A DNA stretch of 64,000 nucleotides, from the NCBI GenBank assembly GCA_020404105.1, contig JADBWH010000029.1, positions 27,442-91,441 of the forward strand, given 5' to 3'. Every line of letters begins with the position of its first letter. Position 1 is the stretch's first letter. The notes under the pieces were generated by a model. The model saw only the letters and a program-made list of their open reading frames with translations. It did not search any database and was not told the origin of the DNA. The stretch comes from Pseudanabaena sp. M53BS1SP1A06MG (GTDB lineage Bacteria > Cyanobacteriota > Cyanobacteriia > Pseudanabaenales > Pseudanabaenaceae). Below are positions 17,467 through 26,964 of this stretch, piece by piece. A program made the position numbers and the translations under genes.

Positions 17467-18201
17467 ATGACTTACTCACTGCGAATTGTCGATATGGCTG
17501 AGAGCGATCGCCCAAGGGAAAGATTGCTGAGCCAAGGAGTTCGCAGTCTTTCTAATGCAGAATTAGTGGCGATCCTACTAGGCACGGGACAGGGAGCAGG
17601 CAAACTCTCGGCTGTGGGTTTGGGGCAGTTGATTTTGCAGACTATTAGCAAAGACCGCACTGGTGATCCTGTAGCAGCTTTGCAGACTGTATCCGCCGAA
17701 GAACTGATGCAAATCGAGGGGGTCGGTCCTGCTAAGGCAACGGCAATTTTGGCAGCGATCGAATTAGGGAAAAGGGCACTTTATGCCAAGCCGCCTGATT
17801 TAACCGAAGTAACTGATCCAGCGATCGCGGCGGCGGCTCTGAGTCAAGATCTAATGTGGCAACCGCAGGAACGCTTGGCTGTAGTCATGCTCAACAACAA
17901 AAATCGCATTATTGCCCAACGGGTGATTACCATTGGTACTGCGACAGAAACCCTTGCCCACCCTCGTGATATTTTTCGAGAAGTGCTGAAAAGTGGAGCA
18001 GTCCGTCTGATTGTGGCGCACAATCATCCATCAGGGAATACTACGCCTAGTCCTGAAGATATTAATCTGACACGCCAATTATTAGAAGCTGCAAGGATGC
18101 TCAGTATTCCTCTCTTAGATCATTTAATTTTAGGGAACGGAACCTTTTCGAGTATTCGTGAAGTATCAACATTATGGAAAGAGGTTCCACAATCAGAGTA
18201 A
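17467..18201 (+). CDS. radC: RadC family JAB-domain protein
   Basis: A 244-residue RadC protein. A helix-hairpin-helix region ([20 protein letters not shown]) precedes a JAMM metalloprotease-like domain with [13 protein letters not shown]-type [33 protein letters not shown] and HLILG. All the family motifs are present. The name RadC reflects an old, probably wrong DNA-repair assignment; the role remains unclear although homologues are common near mobile elements. ATG 17467 was chosen over an upstream GTG because it begins the family-typical TYSLRIVDM block. It is not tightly linked to its neighbours. Confidence 0.93.
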   Translation: MTYSLRIVDMAESDRPRERLLSQGVRSLSNAELVAILLGTGQGAGKLSAVGLGQLILQTISKDRTGDPVAALQTVSAEELMQIEGVGPAKATAILAAIELGKRALYAKPPDLTEVTDPAIAAAALSQDLMWQPQERLAVVMLNNKNRIIAQRVITIGTATETLAHPRDIFREVLKSGAVRLIVAHNHPSGNTTPSPEDINLTRQLLEAARMLSIPLLDHLILGNGTFSSIREVSTLWKEVPQSE

Positions 18202-18305
18202 GATTGCAGGGCTAGTAGATAGCTTAACCATAGCGATCGCTTTTTTGCTACTTTACATTGATGGCTATTCTGTCTCAAAAATTGCTGTCATAGAAAACTA
18301 AAATT

Positions 18306-19352
18306 GTGTCTTTGAGACCTCTACCATCACCTATTTTATCTGGACAACCTCTGACAGCACTTGCCCCGATGCAGGACGTAACCGATCTTGCTTTCATGCA
18401 AATGCTCAGTGAATATGGCTGTCCTGATTATTACGTGACTGAATATTTTCGGGTATACGCCAACTCTAATCTTGATAAAAAGATTCTCAAATCAATCACC
18501 TGTAATACAACGAGTAGACCTGTATTTGCTCAATTAATTGGTGAAAGCATTCCTGATATGTTGCGGATTACTCAGCAGCTTACCAAATACCCGATCGCAG
18601 GCATCGATCTTAACCTTGGCTGTCCTGCGCCGCGTGTCTATCGCAAAAATGTCGGAGGTGGACTATTGCGCGAACCTGAAACCATTGAACGGATTTTTGA
18701 TGCTTTGCGATCGCAAATTTCGGGACTGTTTACCGTGAAAATGCGCGTAGGTTTTGACTCGATAGATAATTTTGAGAAGCTATTGCAATTAATCAATCAA
18801 TATCAAATTGATATGCTCAGCTTGCATGGACGCACAGTCAAGGAGTTATATCGTGGTGAAGTGCATTATGACTTGATCCGACATGCTGTGCAAACTGTAA
18901 ACTGTCCTGTGTTAGCTAATGGCAATGTCACTTCTTACCTTAAAGCTGAACAGATTTTAAAAGAAACGGGTGCGGCAGGTGTGATGATTGGGCGATCAGC
19001 AATTCGTAATCCTTGGATTTTTCAACAAATACGCGATCACTTTGCTGGTAAACCTGTCCAAATTGTTAACCTTGCGGATGTGCATAAATATATTCAGCAT
19101 CTATTCGCGATTACTTGCCAAGATACGCTCAGAGAGAAATCCCATGTCAATAGTTTGAAAAAGTTCCTCAACTTCATTGGTACTAGTATTGATCCCGATG
19201 GTAAATTTTTAAGAGAAATGCGTTTGGTGCAATCTAAACAAGAGCTTTTTGACTTGTGCGATCACCATTTATTGACAAATCCTCAACGTCCCTTTGCGAT
19301 CGAACCATTTGAAAGTCTAATAGCGCGTCCTAGTTGTGAATCCTGCGAATAA
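18306..19352 (+). CDS. tRNA-dihydrouridine synthase
   Basis: A 348-residue flavoenzyme of the Dus family. It opens ALAPMQDVTDLAFMQML, contains FAQLIGESIPDML, the GIDLNLGCPAPRVYRKNVGG signature with the conserved GCP Cys, KMRVGFD, HGRTVKELYRG and GVMIGRSAIRNPWIF. It reduces uridines in the D-loop of tRNA using FMN and NADPH. The subfamily (DusA, B or C) cannot be fixed by eye; this is the branch common in cyanobacteria. It starts with a TTG or GTG-like codon at 18306 with no strong Shine-Dalgarno. It stands between radC and a repeat-rich spacer. Confidence 0.92.
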   Translation: MSLRPLPSPILSGQPLTALAPMQDVTDLAFMQMLSEYGCPDYYVTEYFRVYANSNLDKKILKSITCNTTSRPVFAQLIGESIPDMLRITQQLTKYPIAGIDLNLGCPAPRVYRKNVGGGLLREPETIERIFDALRSQISGLFTVKMRVGFDSIDNFEKLLQLINQYQIDMLSLHGRTVKELYRGEVHYDLIRHAVQTVNCPVLANGNVTSYLKAEQILKETGAAGVMIGRSAIRNPWIFQQIRDHFAGKPVQIVNLADVHKYIQHLFAITCQDTLREKSHVNSLKKFLNFIGTSIDPDGKFLREMRLVQSKQELFDLCDHHLLTNPQRPFAIEPFESLIARPSCESCE

Positions 19353-19435
19353 GAGCATTAGAAATTACGCAAACTGTACGAATTTATTAAGTTTAAGACT
19401 TACGCAAAATAACCAATAACTCAAGTTCTTGACTC

Positions 19436-19530
19436 AAAGCTAAAGTCAGCTAAAGCGGGCTCAAGAACGTTTGTAATCAACCCGTTTTAACGGGGTTTAA
19501 GCTTTCAGCCTGTAATTTACAGCCTATTGA
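19436..19530. repeat. Dispersed repeat, family E copy 2
   Basis: Same order of segments as 4834-4918: TAAAGCGGGCTCAA, TGTAATCAACCC, GTTTAAGCTTTCA, CTGTAATTTA. Confidence 0.6.
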
Positions 19531-19533
19531 GGC

Positions 19534-19622
19534 TTTGAGTAGTACAGAAATATTTTTGAAAGTGGCGCTTTGCGCCACTTTCAAAAATATTTCTGGGTTT
19601 TGAGTAAGCGCAAAGCGCTGTA
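19534..19622. repeat. Palindromic repeat, family D
   Basis: TTGAAAGTGGCGCTTTGCGC core with CAGAAATATTTTT ends. Copies at 58978-59050 and 63427-63515. Confidence 0.75.
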
Positions 19623-19700
19623 TTACAGGGGTATTGCATAAGTCCTATAGGTTTAAGGTATGTAATACGGGCGAAGCTCTCACTACATCTACTCAATTCT

Positions 19701-19817
19701 AAGGGACTTGACGAGAAAAAAGGTATCACCGAGTTTGTATAGCTTCGACTTCGCTCAGCCAACTTTGGCTGAGCGAAGTCGAAGCCGTAGGCACTTTAAT
19801 TAATCGTAAGTTCCTTA
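19701..19817. repeat. Palindromic repeat, family B
   Basis: Contains CTTCGACTTCGCTCAGCC, complement, and ends AAGGGACTTG and TAAGTTCCTTA. The stop codon of the tldE-like gene (19815-19817) is formed by its right end. Confidence 0.8.
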
Positions 19818-21188
19818 CAAAGTAAATGTAAATTTGTTGACTAGCATTCCTGGAGCAAAAATACCTCCTAGCGATCGCTTTTCATAAGTACCCGTATCGG
19901 GGATAAATTCACAGAAATCAGTAAGATTTTCAAGATTATCGCCAAAGAAATCATAAATACTGTCATCAAAGCGGAGATTCTCAATTGGTGCAATAAATTC
20001 GCCATTTTCTACCCAAAAACAAGCATATCGGGTCATACCTGTAATGCGACCACCTGTGCGATCGCTCCAGTTTAGGTAATGCAAATTAGATAAGTAGAGT
20101 CCCGTATCTAATTGTTTGAGAATATCAGCTTCAGCTAAATTACCTGTGGCAACTTCAGGCGATCGCATCGCTTCCCCGCTACCTGCTCCATTGGCTTTTT
20201 TGTTGTATTCCTTGGCACTGCGTGAGCTAACGAGAGTATTTACTAGCTTGCCGTTACTAATAATCGGTAAATATTCAGGGGCGACTTCACCGAGATCATT
20301 AAAGCGAGGTACATTACCATGAATAAAATTTTCACTCAGGGATAGCAATGGGGAGAGCATGCGTTCTTGATTTTTTAGCTTAAGAAGAGCGCTACTGCCC
20401 TGCTGAAAGCTTGCTTCTCCCACACTCCATGTCAAAAATCCAAATAGTTCTGAGGAAGCGGCAGGGGCGAAATAGGCATGATATTGTCCTCGGTCTACAG
20501 TTTTGCTAGGTCTTTGCAAAGCGATTGATTGTTGTTGCGATCGCTCAATCTGGAATTTGTAATCTTGATTTTGCCAATCTTTGCCTGCATAAATTCCTTT
20601 AACTGCTTTTTCACCCGAACTGGTCTGCACAAATATGGAATAATCCACAAAAAACGAATCCGTCGCAAACCAATGTCTTTGCCCTGCGGAGTTGGCACTA
20701 GCCCGAATGATCGAACCTGAGGCATAGAAACCTGTAAAGTCAATGTTATTGATCGGTTCGAGAATTGTGGCGATCGCTTCTTCTGGTGGTAATAAATTAC
20801 CTTGATAAACTTCGCGACTTGAGCCTTGATTTTCGGGGATGACTAGATAAGGATTTTCAGGAATTTGCACTATTTCTTGGCGTAAATAGTTAAGACTGGC
20901 AGTGGCGTGGGCTATATCGATCGCGTGATCGCTGGTAAATGGAAACTCAGCATTGGCTTCACGCTGATTATAGATAAGTGATATGGTCACATTCCCATCG
21001 GCAACCAGCCCTGATTGACGTACCTTTGCATGATTAAATCGAGTGAACTGACTGCGCTCACTCGTCAAGCTAATAGTTAGGTATTCACCAAAACGGAGAC
21101 TATTAATTAAATAATCAGCAAGCTTGTAAAATACGTGCTCCAAAGTTTGCTCTTCCGAATTTCTGATCATTAAAGTTATGTCTCTCAT
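19815..21188 (-). CDS. TldD/PmbA family protein, TldE-like
   Basis: A 457-residue protein of the TldD/PmbA (TldE) family. The sequence shows the family's domain order with FTGFYASGSIIRASAN, FNDLGEVAPEYLPIISNGKL and SLGGIFAPGMLVNKFTF at the end. I see no HExxxH metal motif, which is in TldD but absent from TldE/PmbA partners, so this is the non-catalytic partner type. TldD/TldE complexes mature modified peptides or act as proteases. A TldD partner is not in this window. The stop codon is provided by a family B repeat. Its start ATG 21186-21188 is plausible; ATG at 21170 is an alternative. Confidence 0.85.
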   Translation of the reverse strand: MRDITLMIRNSEEQTLEHVFYKLADYLINSLRFGEYLTISLTSERSQFTRFNHAKVRQSGLVADGNVTISLIYNQREANAEFPFTSDHAIDIAHATASLNYLRQEIVQIPENPYLVIPENQGSSREVYQGNLLPPEEAIATILEPINNIDFTGFYASGSIIRASANSAGQRHWFATDSFFVDYSIFVQTSSGEKAVKGIYAGKDWQNQDYKFQIERSQQQSIALQRPSKTVDRGQYHAYFAPAASSELFGFLTWSVGEASFQQGSSALLKLKNQERMLSPLLSLSENFIHGNVPRFNDLGEVAPEYLPIISNGKLVNTLVSSRSAKEYNKKANGAGSGEAMRSPEVATGNLAEADILKQLDTGLYLSNLHYLNWSDRTGGRITGMTRYACFWVENGEFIAPIENLRFDDSIYDFFGDNLENLTDFCEFIPDTGTYEKRSLGGIFAPGMLVNKFTFTL

Positions 21189-21288
21189 TAATCTCTTATC
21201 GGTCTTAGGGACTAGTTGCTGACAAAGACAACATTCTCAAGAAAACCCCCTATCAATCTTACGTTAATCTATTGCCATCCTAAATGGT

Positions 21289-21382
21289 TAGGACTTACGC
21301 AAACCGAACGAATTTCTTAGGATTGAGCTAGATGTGGTGCGGGCGAAGCCCGCACCACATCTACCCAATGCGTAAGTCCTAA
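21289..21382. repeat. Palindromic repeat, family A
   Basis: About 94 bp in the tldE/ktrB divergent gap; ends TAGGACTTACGCAAACCGAA and TGCGTAAGTCCTAA, core GTGGTGCGGGCGAAGCC. Confidence 0.85.
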
Positions 21383-21499
21383 TGGTTTCTAAATGGTTTG
21401 TGCAAGCGCTGCCTCCCATCTTTTGTTTTTTTGATTCAGCACAACACGCTATAACTAGCGATCGCTATAGAATTAATGTTGTAATTTATAGACATAGAT

Positions 21500-22834
21500 G
21501 TGAATCCTGCTAGAACCATATGTTTTGGCTTTTTAGCCGTTATCTCATTTGGCACATTGTTATTGATGCTGCCCTTATCTTCCAGTAACGGCACATGGAC
21601 AGACCCAATTACGGCTCTGTTTACATCAACATCAGCAGTATGTGTGACAGGGCTTTCGGTGGTTGATGTGGGCAAGTTTTATTCCTTTTGGGGACAACTC
21701 TTTTTGACGGGTTTAGTCCAAGTAGGTGGATTGGGCTATATGACCGCAACTTCGATCCTGCTATTACTCATTGGTCGTAAATTTAGCTTGCGAGACAAAA
21801 TCACCCTTCAGCAATCCTTAGATATCCCTGGCATTCGTGGTGGACTGCAATTAGTGAAGTCCATCATTGCTGTGACCATGCTATTTGAACTCACAGGTGT
21901 ATTGCTCCTCATTCCGATCTTTAATCAAAAGATGAGTTTTCAGGAGAGTGTCTGGCAAGCAATTTTTCACAGTGTAAATGCTTTTAATAATGCAGGATTT
22001 AGCCTATTTACAGATAACTTAATGGGCTATGTGAAGACCCCGATGGTGAGCATCATTATTGGTTTGCTGATTATATTTGGTGGGATTGGCTATCAGGTAA
22101 TTTTAGAAGGTTATCTCTGGATTCGTACTAAGTTTTCGCGTAGCCGTGACTATATTTCGTTTAGCTTGACCTTTTGCGTTGTGACCAGTACGACGATCGC
22201 TTTATTGCTATTTGGGACTCTTACTTTCTGGTTGACCGAATTTCACAATAATGACACTCTTGGCAACCTATCACTATTTGAACAAATTGTGGCTGCATGG
22301 TTTCAGTCTGTCAGCACCCGTACTGCAGGATTTAACACAATTGATAACGGTAAAATGACGGTAACAGCAATGTTTATCTCGATCACCCTGATGTTCATTG
22401 GTGCAAGTCCAGGCAGTACAGGCGGGGGGATTAAAACTACTACGGCTAGAATCTTGGCAAGTTGCACAGGCGCAGCTTTGCAAGGTCGCGATCAAGTTAA
22501 TCTGTACAGGCTCCAAGTTCCCAATGGTCTCATTTTGAAAGCCGTTGGTGTGGCGGTAGGCTCACTATTTACCGTGATTTGCTCCACGGGTTTACTATCA
22601 CTGACAGATCACAATATGAGCTTTATCAGCATCTTATTTGAGGCAACCTCTGCTTTTGCTACAGTTGGTCTATCCACAGGCATTACCAGTGCGTTGTCCC
22701 CCGCAGGTCGGCTGGTGATCATTGCGACGATGTATATCGGTCGAGTGGGTGTATTGCTATTGATGGCTGCGATATTTACCGATACCAAACCTAGTTTGAT
22801 TAAATATCCTCAAGAGTCGATGTTAGTTGGATAA
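21500..22834 (+). CDS. ktrB: Potassium uptake protein KtrB (TrkH/Ktr family)
   Basis: A 444-residue membrane protein. Four pore loops are visible: STSAVCVTGLSVVDV, SVNAFNNAGFSLFTDN, SVSTRTAGFNTID and SAFATVGLSTGIT. Each has the conserved Gly of the selectivity filter. It ends with a Ktr-like membrane helix (IGRVGVLLLMAAIFTDTK). Translation appears to start at GTG 21500, giving MNPARTICFGF. The downstream gene encodes the regulatory subunit KtrA 78 bases away. In cyanobacteria KtrB works with KtrA and KtrE in sodium-coupled potassium uptake for osmotic adaptation; KtrE is not visible here. Confidence 0.93.
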   Translation: MNPARTICFGFLAVISFGTLLLMLPLSSSNGTWTDPITALFTSTSAVCVTGLSVVDVGKFYSFWGQLFLTGLVQVGGLGYMTATSILLLLIGRKFSLRDKITLQQSLDIPGIRGGLQLVKSIIAVTMLFELTGVLLLIPIFNQKMSFQESVWQAIFHSVNAFNNAGFSLFTDNLMGYVKTPMVSIIIGLLIIFGGIGYQVILEGYLWIRTKFSRSRDYISFSLTFCVVTSTTIALLLFGTLTFWLTEFHNNDTLGNLSLFEQIVAAWFQSVSTRTAGFNTIDNGKMTVTAMFISITLMFIGASPGSTGGGIKTTTARILASCTGAALQGRDQVNLYRLQVPNGLILKAVGVAVGSLFTVICSTGLLSLTDHNMSFISILFEATSAFATVGLSTGITSALSPAGRLVIIATMYIGRVGVLLLMAAIFTDTKPSLIKYPQESMLVG

Positions 22835-22912
22835 TTTGGTTAGTGTTTATCAGCAAAGATAGCGCTAACAATTTTTGGACTTGGCATAAAGTAAAAAATT
22901 AAGGAAATTTCT

Positions 22913-23689
22913 GTGGATATCTCATCGTTAAGCTTTTTTCGGAGTCTCCGTCCCGAAAATAAACAGTTTGCAGTTATTGGTTTAGGTCGTTTTGGTCGAT
23001 CCGTATGTTTCACCCTCGATCGCCTAGGGCTTGAGGTATTGGCTGCCGACAAAGATGAGGAGCGTGTCAGTCAACTCAGGGCTGAAAATTTGGCAGCCCA
23101 TTGCATTCAACTAGATTCAACTAATCCCCTTGCCTTAAAAGAGTCAGGGATTTTAGAAATTGATACTGTAATTGTAGCGATCGGTAATTTTTTAGAAGAG
23201 AGTATCGTTACAACCCTAAATGTCAAGGAGGCAGGAGTTAATCATGTTGTGGCTAAGGCTTCATCAGAGGTACATGGGACTTTGCTGAAGAAAGTGGGCG
23301 CAGATCTAGTGGTTTATCCAGAAGCAGAAATGGGCTGTGCTTTAGCGCGATCGCTCACCCAAAGAGGCATCCTCGAACGATTTGAGCTAGATCCAGATAA
23401 CAGCATTGTGGAAGTGATGGTTCCTGAAGAATTTGATGGGAAGACAATTTTAGACCTCAAGCTCCGTAGCCATTATGGAGTAAATGTGATTGCGGTTAGC
23501 CAAAATCAAAAGTTTGAAATTAATCCTGATCCTCATCAAAAGCTATCTAGAGGCTCAGCGATCGTGGTGATTGGTAGCAACAAAAATATTAGCCGCCTTC
23601 CCATTTCCTGTGATTTGTTTAATCCAGATGGTACATCGGTTACAACTCAGTTACCCTTACATCGCTCATCGGAAGTGAAACTCAAGTAG
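22913..23689 (+). CDS. ktrA: Ktr regulatory subunit KtrA (RCK)
   Basis: A 258-residue RCK protein. A Rossmann nucleotide-binding fold is visible: VIGLGRFGRSVCFTLDRLG, then ADKDEERVSQL with the acidic residue at the end of the second strand, VAIGNFLEESI and KKVGADLVVYPEAEMG. A C-terminal RCK_C domain follows (LDLKLRSHYGVNVIAVSQ, RGSAIVVIGSNKN). This is the cytoplasmic gating ring of the KtrB channel, which responds to ATP/ADP. A GTG is used as start (GTGGATATC), with no clear Shine-Dalgarno. It lies 78 bases after ktrB in the same direction, so probably one operon. Confidence 0.92.
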   Translation: MDISSLSFFRSLRPENKQFAVIGLGRFGRSVCFTLDRLGLEVLAADKDEERVSQLRAENLAAHCIQLDSTNPLALKESGILEIDTVIVAIGNFLEESIVTTLNVKEAGVNHVVAKASSEVHGTLLKKVGADLVVYPEAEMGCALARSLTQRGILERFELDPDNSIVEVMVPEEFDGKTILDLKLRSHYGVNVIAVSQNQKFEINPDPHQKLSRGSAIVVIGSNKNISRLPISCDLFNPDGTSVTTQLPLHRSSEVKLK

Positions 23690-23704
23690 TTTTTAAGAGA
23701 AGAT

Positions 23705-24250
23705 TTTAGAAAATCAGAAAATTGGTTTATAGCCTTCAGGACACTTGATTTCTCTTCCATCCCATTTAGGTATAGGTGGTAATTTCATCGTTGGTTCTAT
23801 AGATACACAGAGCTTGGAATAGGAAGTAACATTCTTGGAAACAGAAATGTCCTGTAACCAGATAATACCCACGAACCTACGTAGTCTTTTGCCTCCGAAT
23901 TTCTGACTCGGTTCACCGAAGAGTAATGTTGTGGAATAATTTTGGCCTTAGGAGGTAAAGAGGAATTATCAGAAGACTTGCGGATGATGCCAACCTCAGT
24001 TTACTCATCCTTTCGTAATGGATCTTGGACAAACAACTTGCCATCTGGGGTAATGATGATTTGCAAAGGTGGCATCAAATTTACCGAAAAGCTCGGATTA
24101 TTAGGAGTTAATTTCCAAGTTCCAGTGATTGGTGATGAAGTAACTGGCTTTGGAGTTTCCGCGATCGCTTGCTCCGCAAGATATCCCACACTAGCTAATA
24201 TCGTTAGTGTTCCCAACAGTATTGGATGTAAGCAAAATTGATAAATTAAT
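23705..24250 (-). pseudogene. Degraded secreted-protein gene, possibly pilin-like
   Basis: The minus strand begins with a signal-like stretch (MGTLTILASVGYLAEQAIAE), then TPKPVTSSPITGTWKLTPNN and PDGKLFVQDPLRKDE before a stop near 24001. Downstream of it another frame reads NSEAKDYVGSWVLSGYR, and a third frame reads PIPKWDGREIKCPEGYKPIF before a stop. Each piece looks like real protein, and AKDYVG resembles a segment of cyanobacterial type IV pilin-like proteins. The three lie in different frames with stops, so the gene seems broken by frameshifts. The family cannot be named with confidence. Confidence 0.4.
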
Positions 24251-24298
24251 CTTTGTAATTGAAGAGTTTGCCATAAAAATATAGATACATTTAGTAGT

Positions 24299-24351
24299 CC
24301 AGATAAAAATATGAAAGTGCGGCTTGGTCACTCTTTCATATTTTTATCTGG
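24299..24351. terminator. Near-perfect 21-bp hairpin
   Basis: Arms 24299-24319 and 24331-24351 (CCAGATAAAAATATGAAAG and its complement) flank 11 bases. It sits between the degraded gene and the NurA-like gene and could terminate or attenuate transcription. Confidence 0.55.
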
Positions 24352-24444
24352 CTTTGAATTCAGCGCATTGCATTGAAATCTGCTATAAAAACTACCTAAT
24401 TACGTTCATTCTATGCTATTAATTACGCAAAAATTTACAGCAGC

Positions 24445-25524
24445 ATGACTACTAATCTTGTCAAACCAATAGCAGAAAACTTTTGGAGTGAATATAACAT
24501 TCGCCTAGAACCTTGGAGCATTGGCTATGATGCGCCTGTGAGTATTAATCCAGAAGAGATTCCCACCAGTGACAAGGTTAATACGGAAGTTGAAGTTGGT
24601 AATGGTGATTGGCAGCCAATCCGTAACGCGATCGCGCCAGAGCTTCCCAATCAGCTTTTATTTATCGATGGAAGATTGCGAATCGATGCTAATTTTCTAG
24701 GTCGGCGTGATGATGAGATTTTGTATGGAGCATTTGCCACAATTGCTGTAGGTGCAGTCCTTGTTGATCGCTCGATTAGCCGTGCTAAATGTATTGCCAC
24801 CGAGGTGAAGCGGATTATTGCGATCGGTGGTAACTTAAATCCACCTGTCACCATCATTCCTGCGCCGATGAGTGGTCGAGGTGAGCTTAAATATGATTAT
24901 TGCCTCACGAGTAGTAATAATGAAGCAGATACGCCTTCACAAATAGTGCAAAGTGCGATGCTTGATGAAGAACTTCGCATTGCCAACGAGCTATCTCTAA
25001 AAAAGGAACTAATTAAAGAAAATACCTTGATTGTGCGTGATGGTCCTTTGCTCTATCGCGTTTATCAAACCCCCTTCGAGACAATTGGCTATGTCAAAAC
25101 GATGGGTAAAGCCTATTTAAGAGGAGACAATGCTCAAGTCTTGCGATCTCTTAAAGTTGGTGAACGCACACCAATTTTTCGGATTTCTAATAGTAAAGGA
25201 TCTAATCTCAGTTGGTACTTGCGATCTGGGAGCAAAGATTTAAATTATAAAAAATTGGGCTATCACGATTTGCATGGTCTTGTTCGCATTGATCTCGATG
25301 GCAGCGTTTCCCTTGAGCGGGCAAAGGAGATCGCTGACCAAAGCACCTATTTAATTCCTCAATATGCTTCCCATCCTACCCGCGATCCTCGTGCGCCTCA
25401 AAACTTAACTCCCGTTGGTGCATTGGAGAAAGAACTAGGTAGAAGAATGGGTAGTCGTGAATTAATTTCACGGCGTTTACGCGATTTTCTAGCTGAATCT
25501 GCTTATAGTCCTATCATTGTCTAA
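24445..25524 (+). CDS. NurA-like nuclease domain protein
   Basis: A 359-residue protein resembling NurA nucleases: acidic motif LLFIDGRLRIDA near residue 71, then LIVRDGPLLYRV, IGYVKTMGKAYLR and GLVRIDLDG. The DG pairs and the GYVK motif follow the NurA order, in which conserved aspartates bind metal. NurA nucleases act with HerA helicases in DNA-end resection in archaea and some bacteria, including phage-defence settings. No HerA gene is in this window, so the partner is unknown. The ATG at 24445 starts right after ACAGCAGC. A family B repeat follows the stop by a base or two. Confidence 0.6.
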   Translation: MTTNLVKPIAENFWSEYNIRLEPWSIGYDAPVSINPEEIPTSDKVNTEVEVGNGDWQPIRNAIAPELPNQLLFIDGRLRIDANFLGRRDDEILYGAFATIAVGAVLVDRSISRAKCIATEVKRIIAIGGNLNPPVTIIPAPMSGRGELKYDYCLTSSNNEADTPSQIVQSAMLDEELRIANELSLKKELIKENTLIVRDGPLLYRVYQTPFETIGYVKTMGKAYLRGDNAQVLRSLKVGERTPIFRISNSKGSNLSWYLRSGSKDLNYKKLGYHDLHGLVRIDLDGSVSLERAKEIADQSTYLIPQYASHPTRDPRAPQNLTPVGALEKELGRRMGSRELISRRLRDFLAESAYSPIIV

Positions 25525-25642
25525 TAAGGGACTTGCGATTAATTAAAGTACCTACGGCTTCGACTTCGATCAGCCAATGTTGGCTGATCGAAGTCGAAGC
25601 CATACAAACTCGGTAGTCCCTTTTTTCTCGTCAAGTTCCTTA
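25525..25642. repeat. Palindromic repeat, family B
   Basis: The same element as 19701-19817 in the opposite orientation; ends TAAGGGACTTGCG and TCAAGTTCCTTA. Core: TTCGACTTCGATCAGCC and its complement. Confidence 0.8.
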
Positions 25643-25698
25643 CTTGCTTGAAAAACGGTATAGGATGGCTATAAGCATACTTTTTCAATTACCAGAAA

Positions 25699-26964
25699 CT
25701 ATCTGACAATCGGTAGTTCGTTCCAGTTTGAGGTGTAACGAGGCGATCGCTGACTGGATTTCGTTTGCCAAGATTTAGTAAGTCCAGTACCTGCAAAAAT
25801 TAACGTATCTCGCCCAAACTTTTGGTTAATCAGATCTAAGTATTGCATTAGTCTTTGAGAACGTTCTGTGTCTTCAACAGATTTTTCTGCCAATAAGTCT
25901 CCCTGAATATTGTTTTCGGATACTAGCCCTAATCCTATGACCCCTGCTTTTTTGAATTGGTAACCAACGCGGAAAATCTTTTCGGTACTCTGCATAGCCA
26001 CCAATATTAGTTCTCTTGTGTCGTTAGAGGCGATCGCTAAATTAACGGTTAGGGAATTGCTATAAAATTCTCCTCGAAAGGGTGAACTTCTCGCAAAAAT
26101 TGTTAATGCTGTTGCTGCTTGTTTTTGCTTCCTCAGTTTGGTGGCTAAGCGACTAGTAAAAGTCGAGATTGCTTCTTGAAGTTCCTTGATGTCTGTAATA
26201 CCATGACTAAAGGATCTTGATACACAGGTCGTTTGTTTGGGATTTGGACATAGTTCTAGGGATAAACAGGATTTGCCCGCTAGTTCCATTTGTATTCTCA
26301 CGCCGATGATACCCATCTTTTGGCGCAGTTCTCCTATATCCATTTCACGCAATTTCAACGCATTATCAATCCCTCTACTAACTAGCCATTTTTCTTGTTG
26401 TTTACCTATTCCCCAAATCTCTCTTACTGGAGTTGTCTCCAATATTCTGTCAGGGTTTTGACATTCATAGAAGCTAAATATTCCTTTGGGCGATCGCTTA
26501 GCGATATAGTTTGTGAGTTTGGCTAAGGTTTTGGTTGGAGCGATGCCGATAGAGATCGGCAGACCTAACCATTGCTTTACCCTTTGTCTGATCTGTTGGG
26601 CATAGTCTAGATCATGGGGCAATCCCGTGAGATTCAGAAATGCTTCGTCTATTGAGTAGATTTCTATCTCTGCCGCAAATTGTGCCAAAATTTCCATCAC
26701 TCTTTGGGACAGGTCGCCATAGAGTTCATAGTTAGACGATAGGGTAATGATGTCGTGTTTGGCGATCTCTTTAGCAATCTTAAATACTGGTACTCCCATG
26801 CCTATTCCTAGGGCTTTAACTTCAGCCGATCTTGCCACCACACATCCATCATTGTTACTAAGCACAACGACGGGTTTTCCCTCGAGTTTGGGATTAAATA
26901 CTCGTTCACAGGATACATAGAAGTTATTGCAATCGACGAGAGCTAAGCAGGGCGCGGATAACAT
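25699..26964 (-). CDS. umuC: DNA polymerase V catalytic subunit UmuC
   Basis: A 421-residue Y-family polymerase. Catalytic residues are present: [19 protein letters not shown] at the N-terminus, [15 protein letters not shown] with the SIDE acidic pair, and [19 protein letters not shown]. The little-finger and C-terminal parts end [14 protein letters not shown], typical of UmuC. It performs error-prone translesion synthesis together with a cleaved UmuD dimer. It overlaps umuD by 41 bases, a tight coupling typical of umuDC operons. The family catalytic residues are intact, in contrast to the partner protein UmuD, which has lost its own. Confidence 0.94.
   Translation of the reverse strand: MLSAPCLALVDCNNFYVSCERVFNPKLEGKPVVVLSNNDGCVVARSAEVKALGIGMGVPVFKIAKEIAKHDIITLSSNYELYGDLSQRVMEILAQFAAEIEIYSIDEAFLNLTGLPHDLDYAQQIRQRVKQWLGLPISIGIAPTKTLAKLTNYIAKRSPKGIFSFYECQNPDRILETTPVREIWGIGKQQEKWLVSRGIDNALKLREMDIGELRQKMGIIGVRIQMELAGKSCLSLELCPNPKQTTCVSRSFSHGITDIKELQEAISTFTSRLATKLRKQKQAATALTIFARSSPFRGEFYSNSLTVNLAIASNDTRELILVAMQSTEKIFRVGYQFKKAGVIGLGLVSENNIQGDLLAEKSVEDTERSQRLMQYLDLINQKFGRDTLIFAGTGLTKSWQTKSSQRSPRYTSNWNELPIVR

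Larger units (their letters stand above)
19353..19814. other. Repeat-filled spacer
   Basis: No coding region is supported. It contains family E (19436-19530), family D (19534-19622) and family B (19701-19817) repeats in a row, plus partial GACTTACGCA ends of family A. Confidence 0.65.

Noticed and set aside
23942..24241. Plus-strand open frame of 99 codons
   Set aside because: It is the reverse-complement shadow of the signal-peptide-bearing degraded gene, and the minus-strand translation looks far more protein-like.
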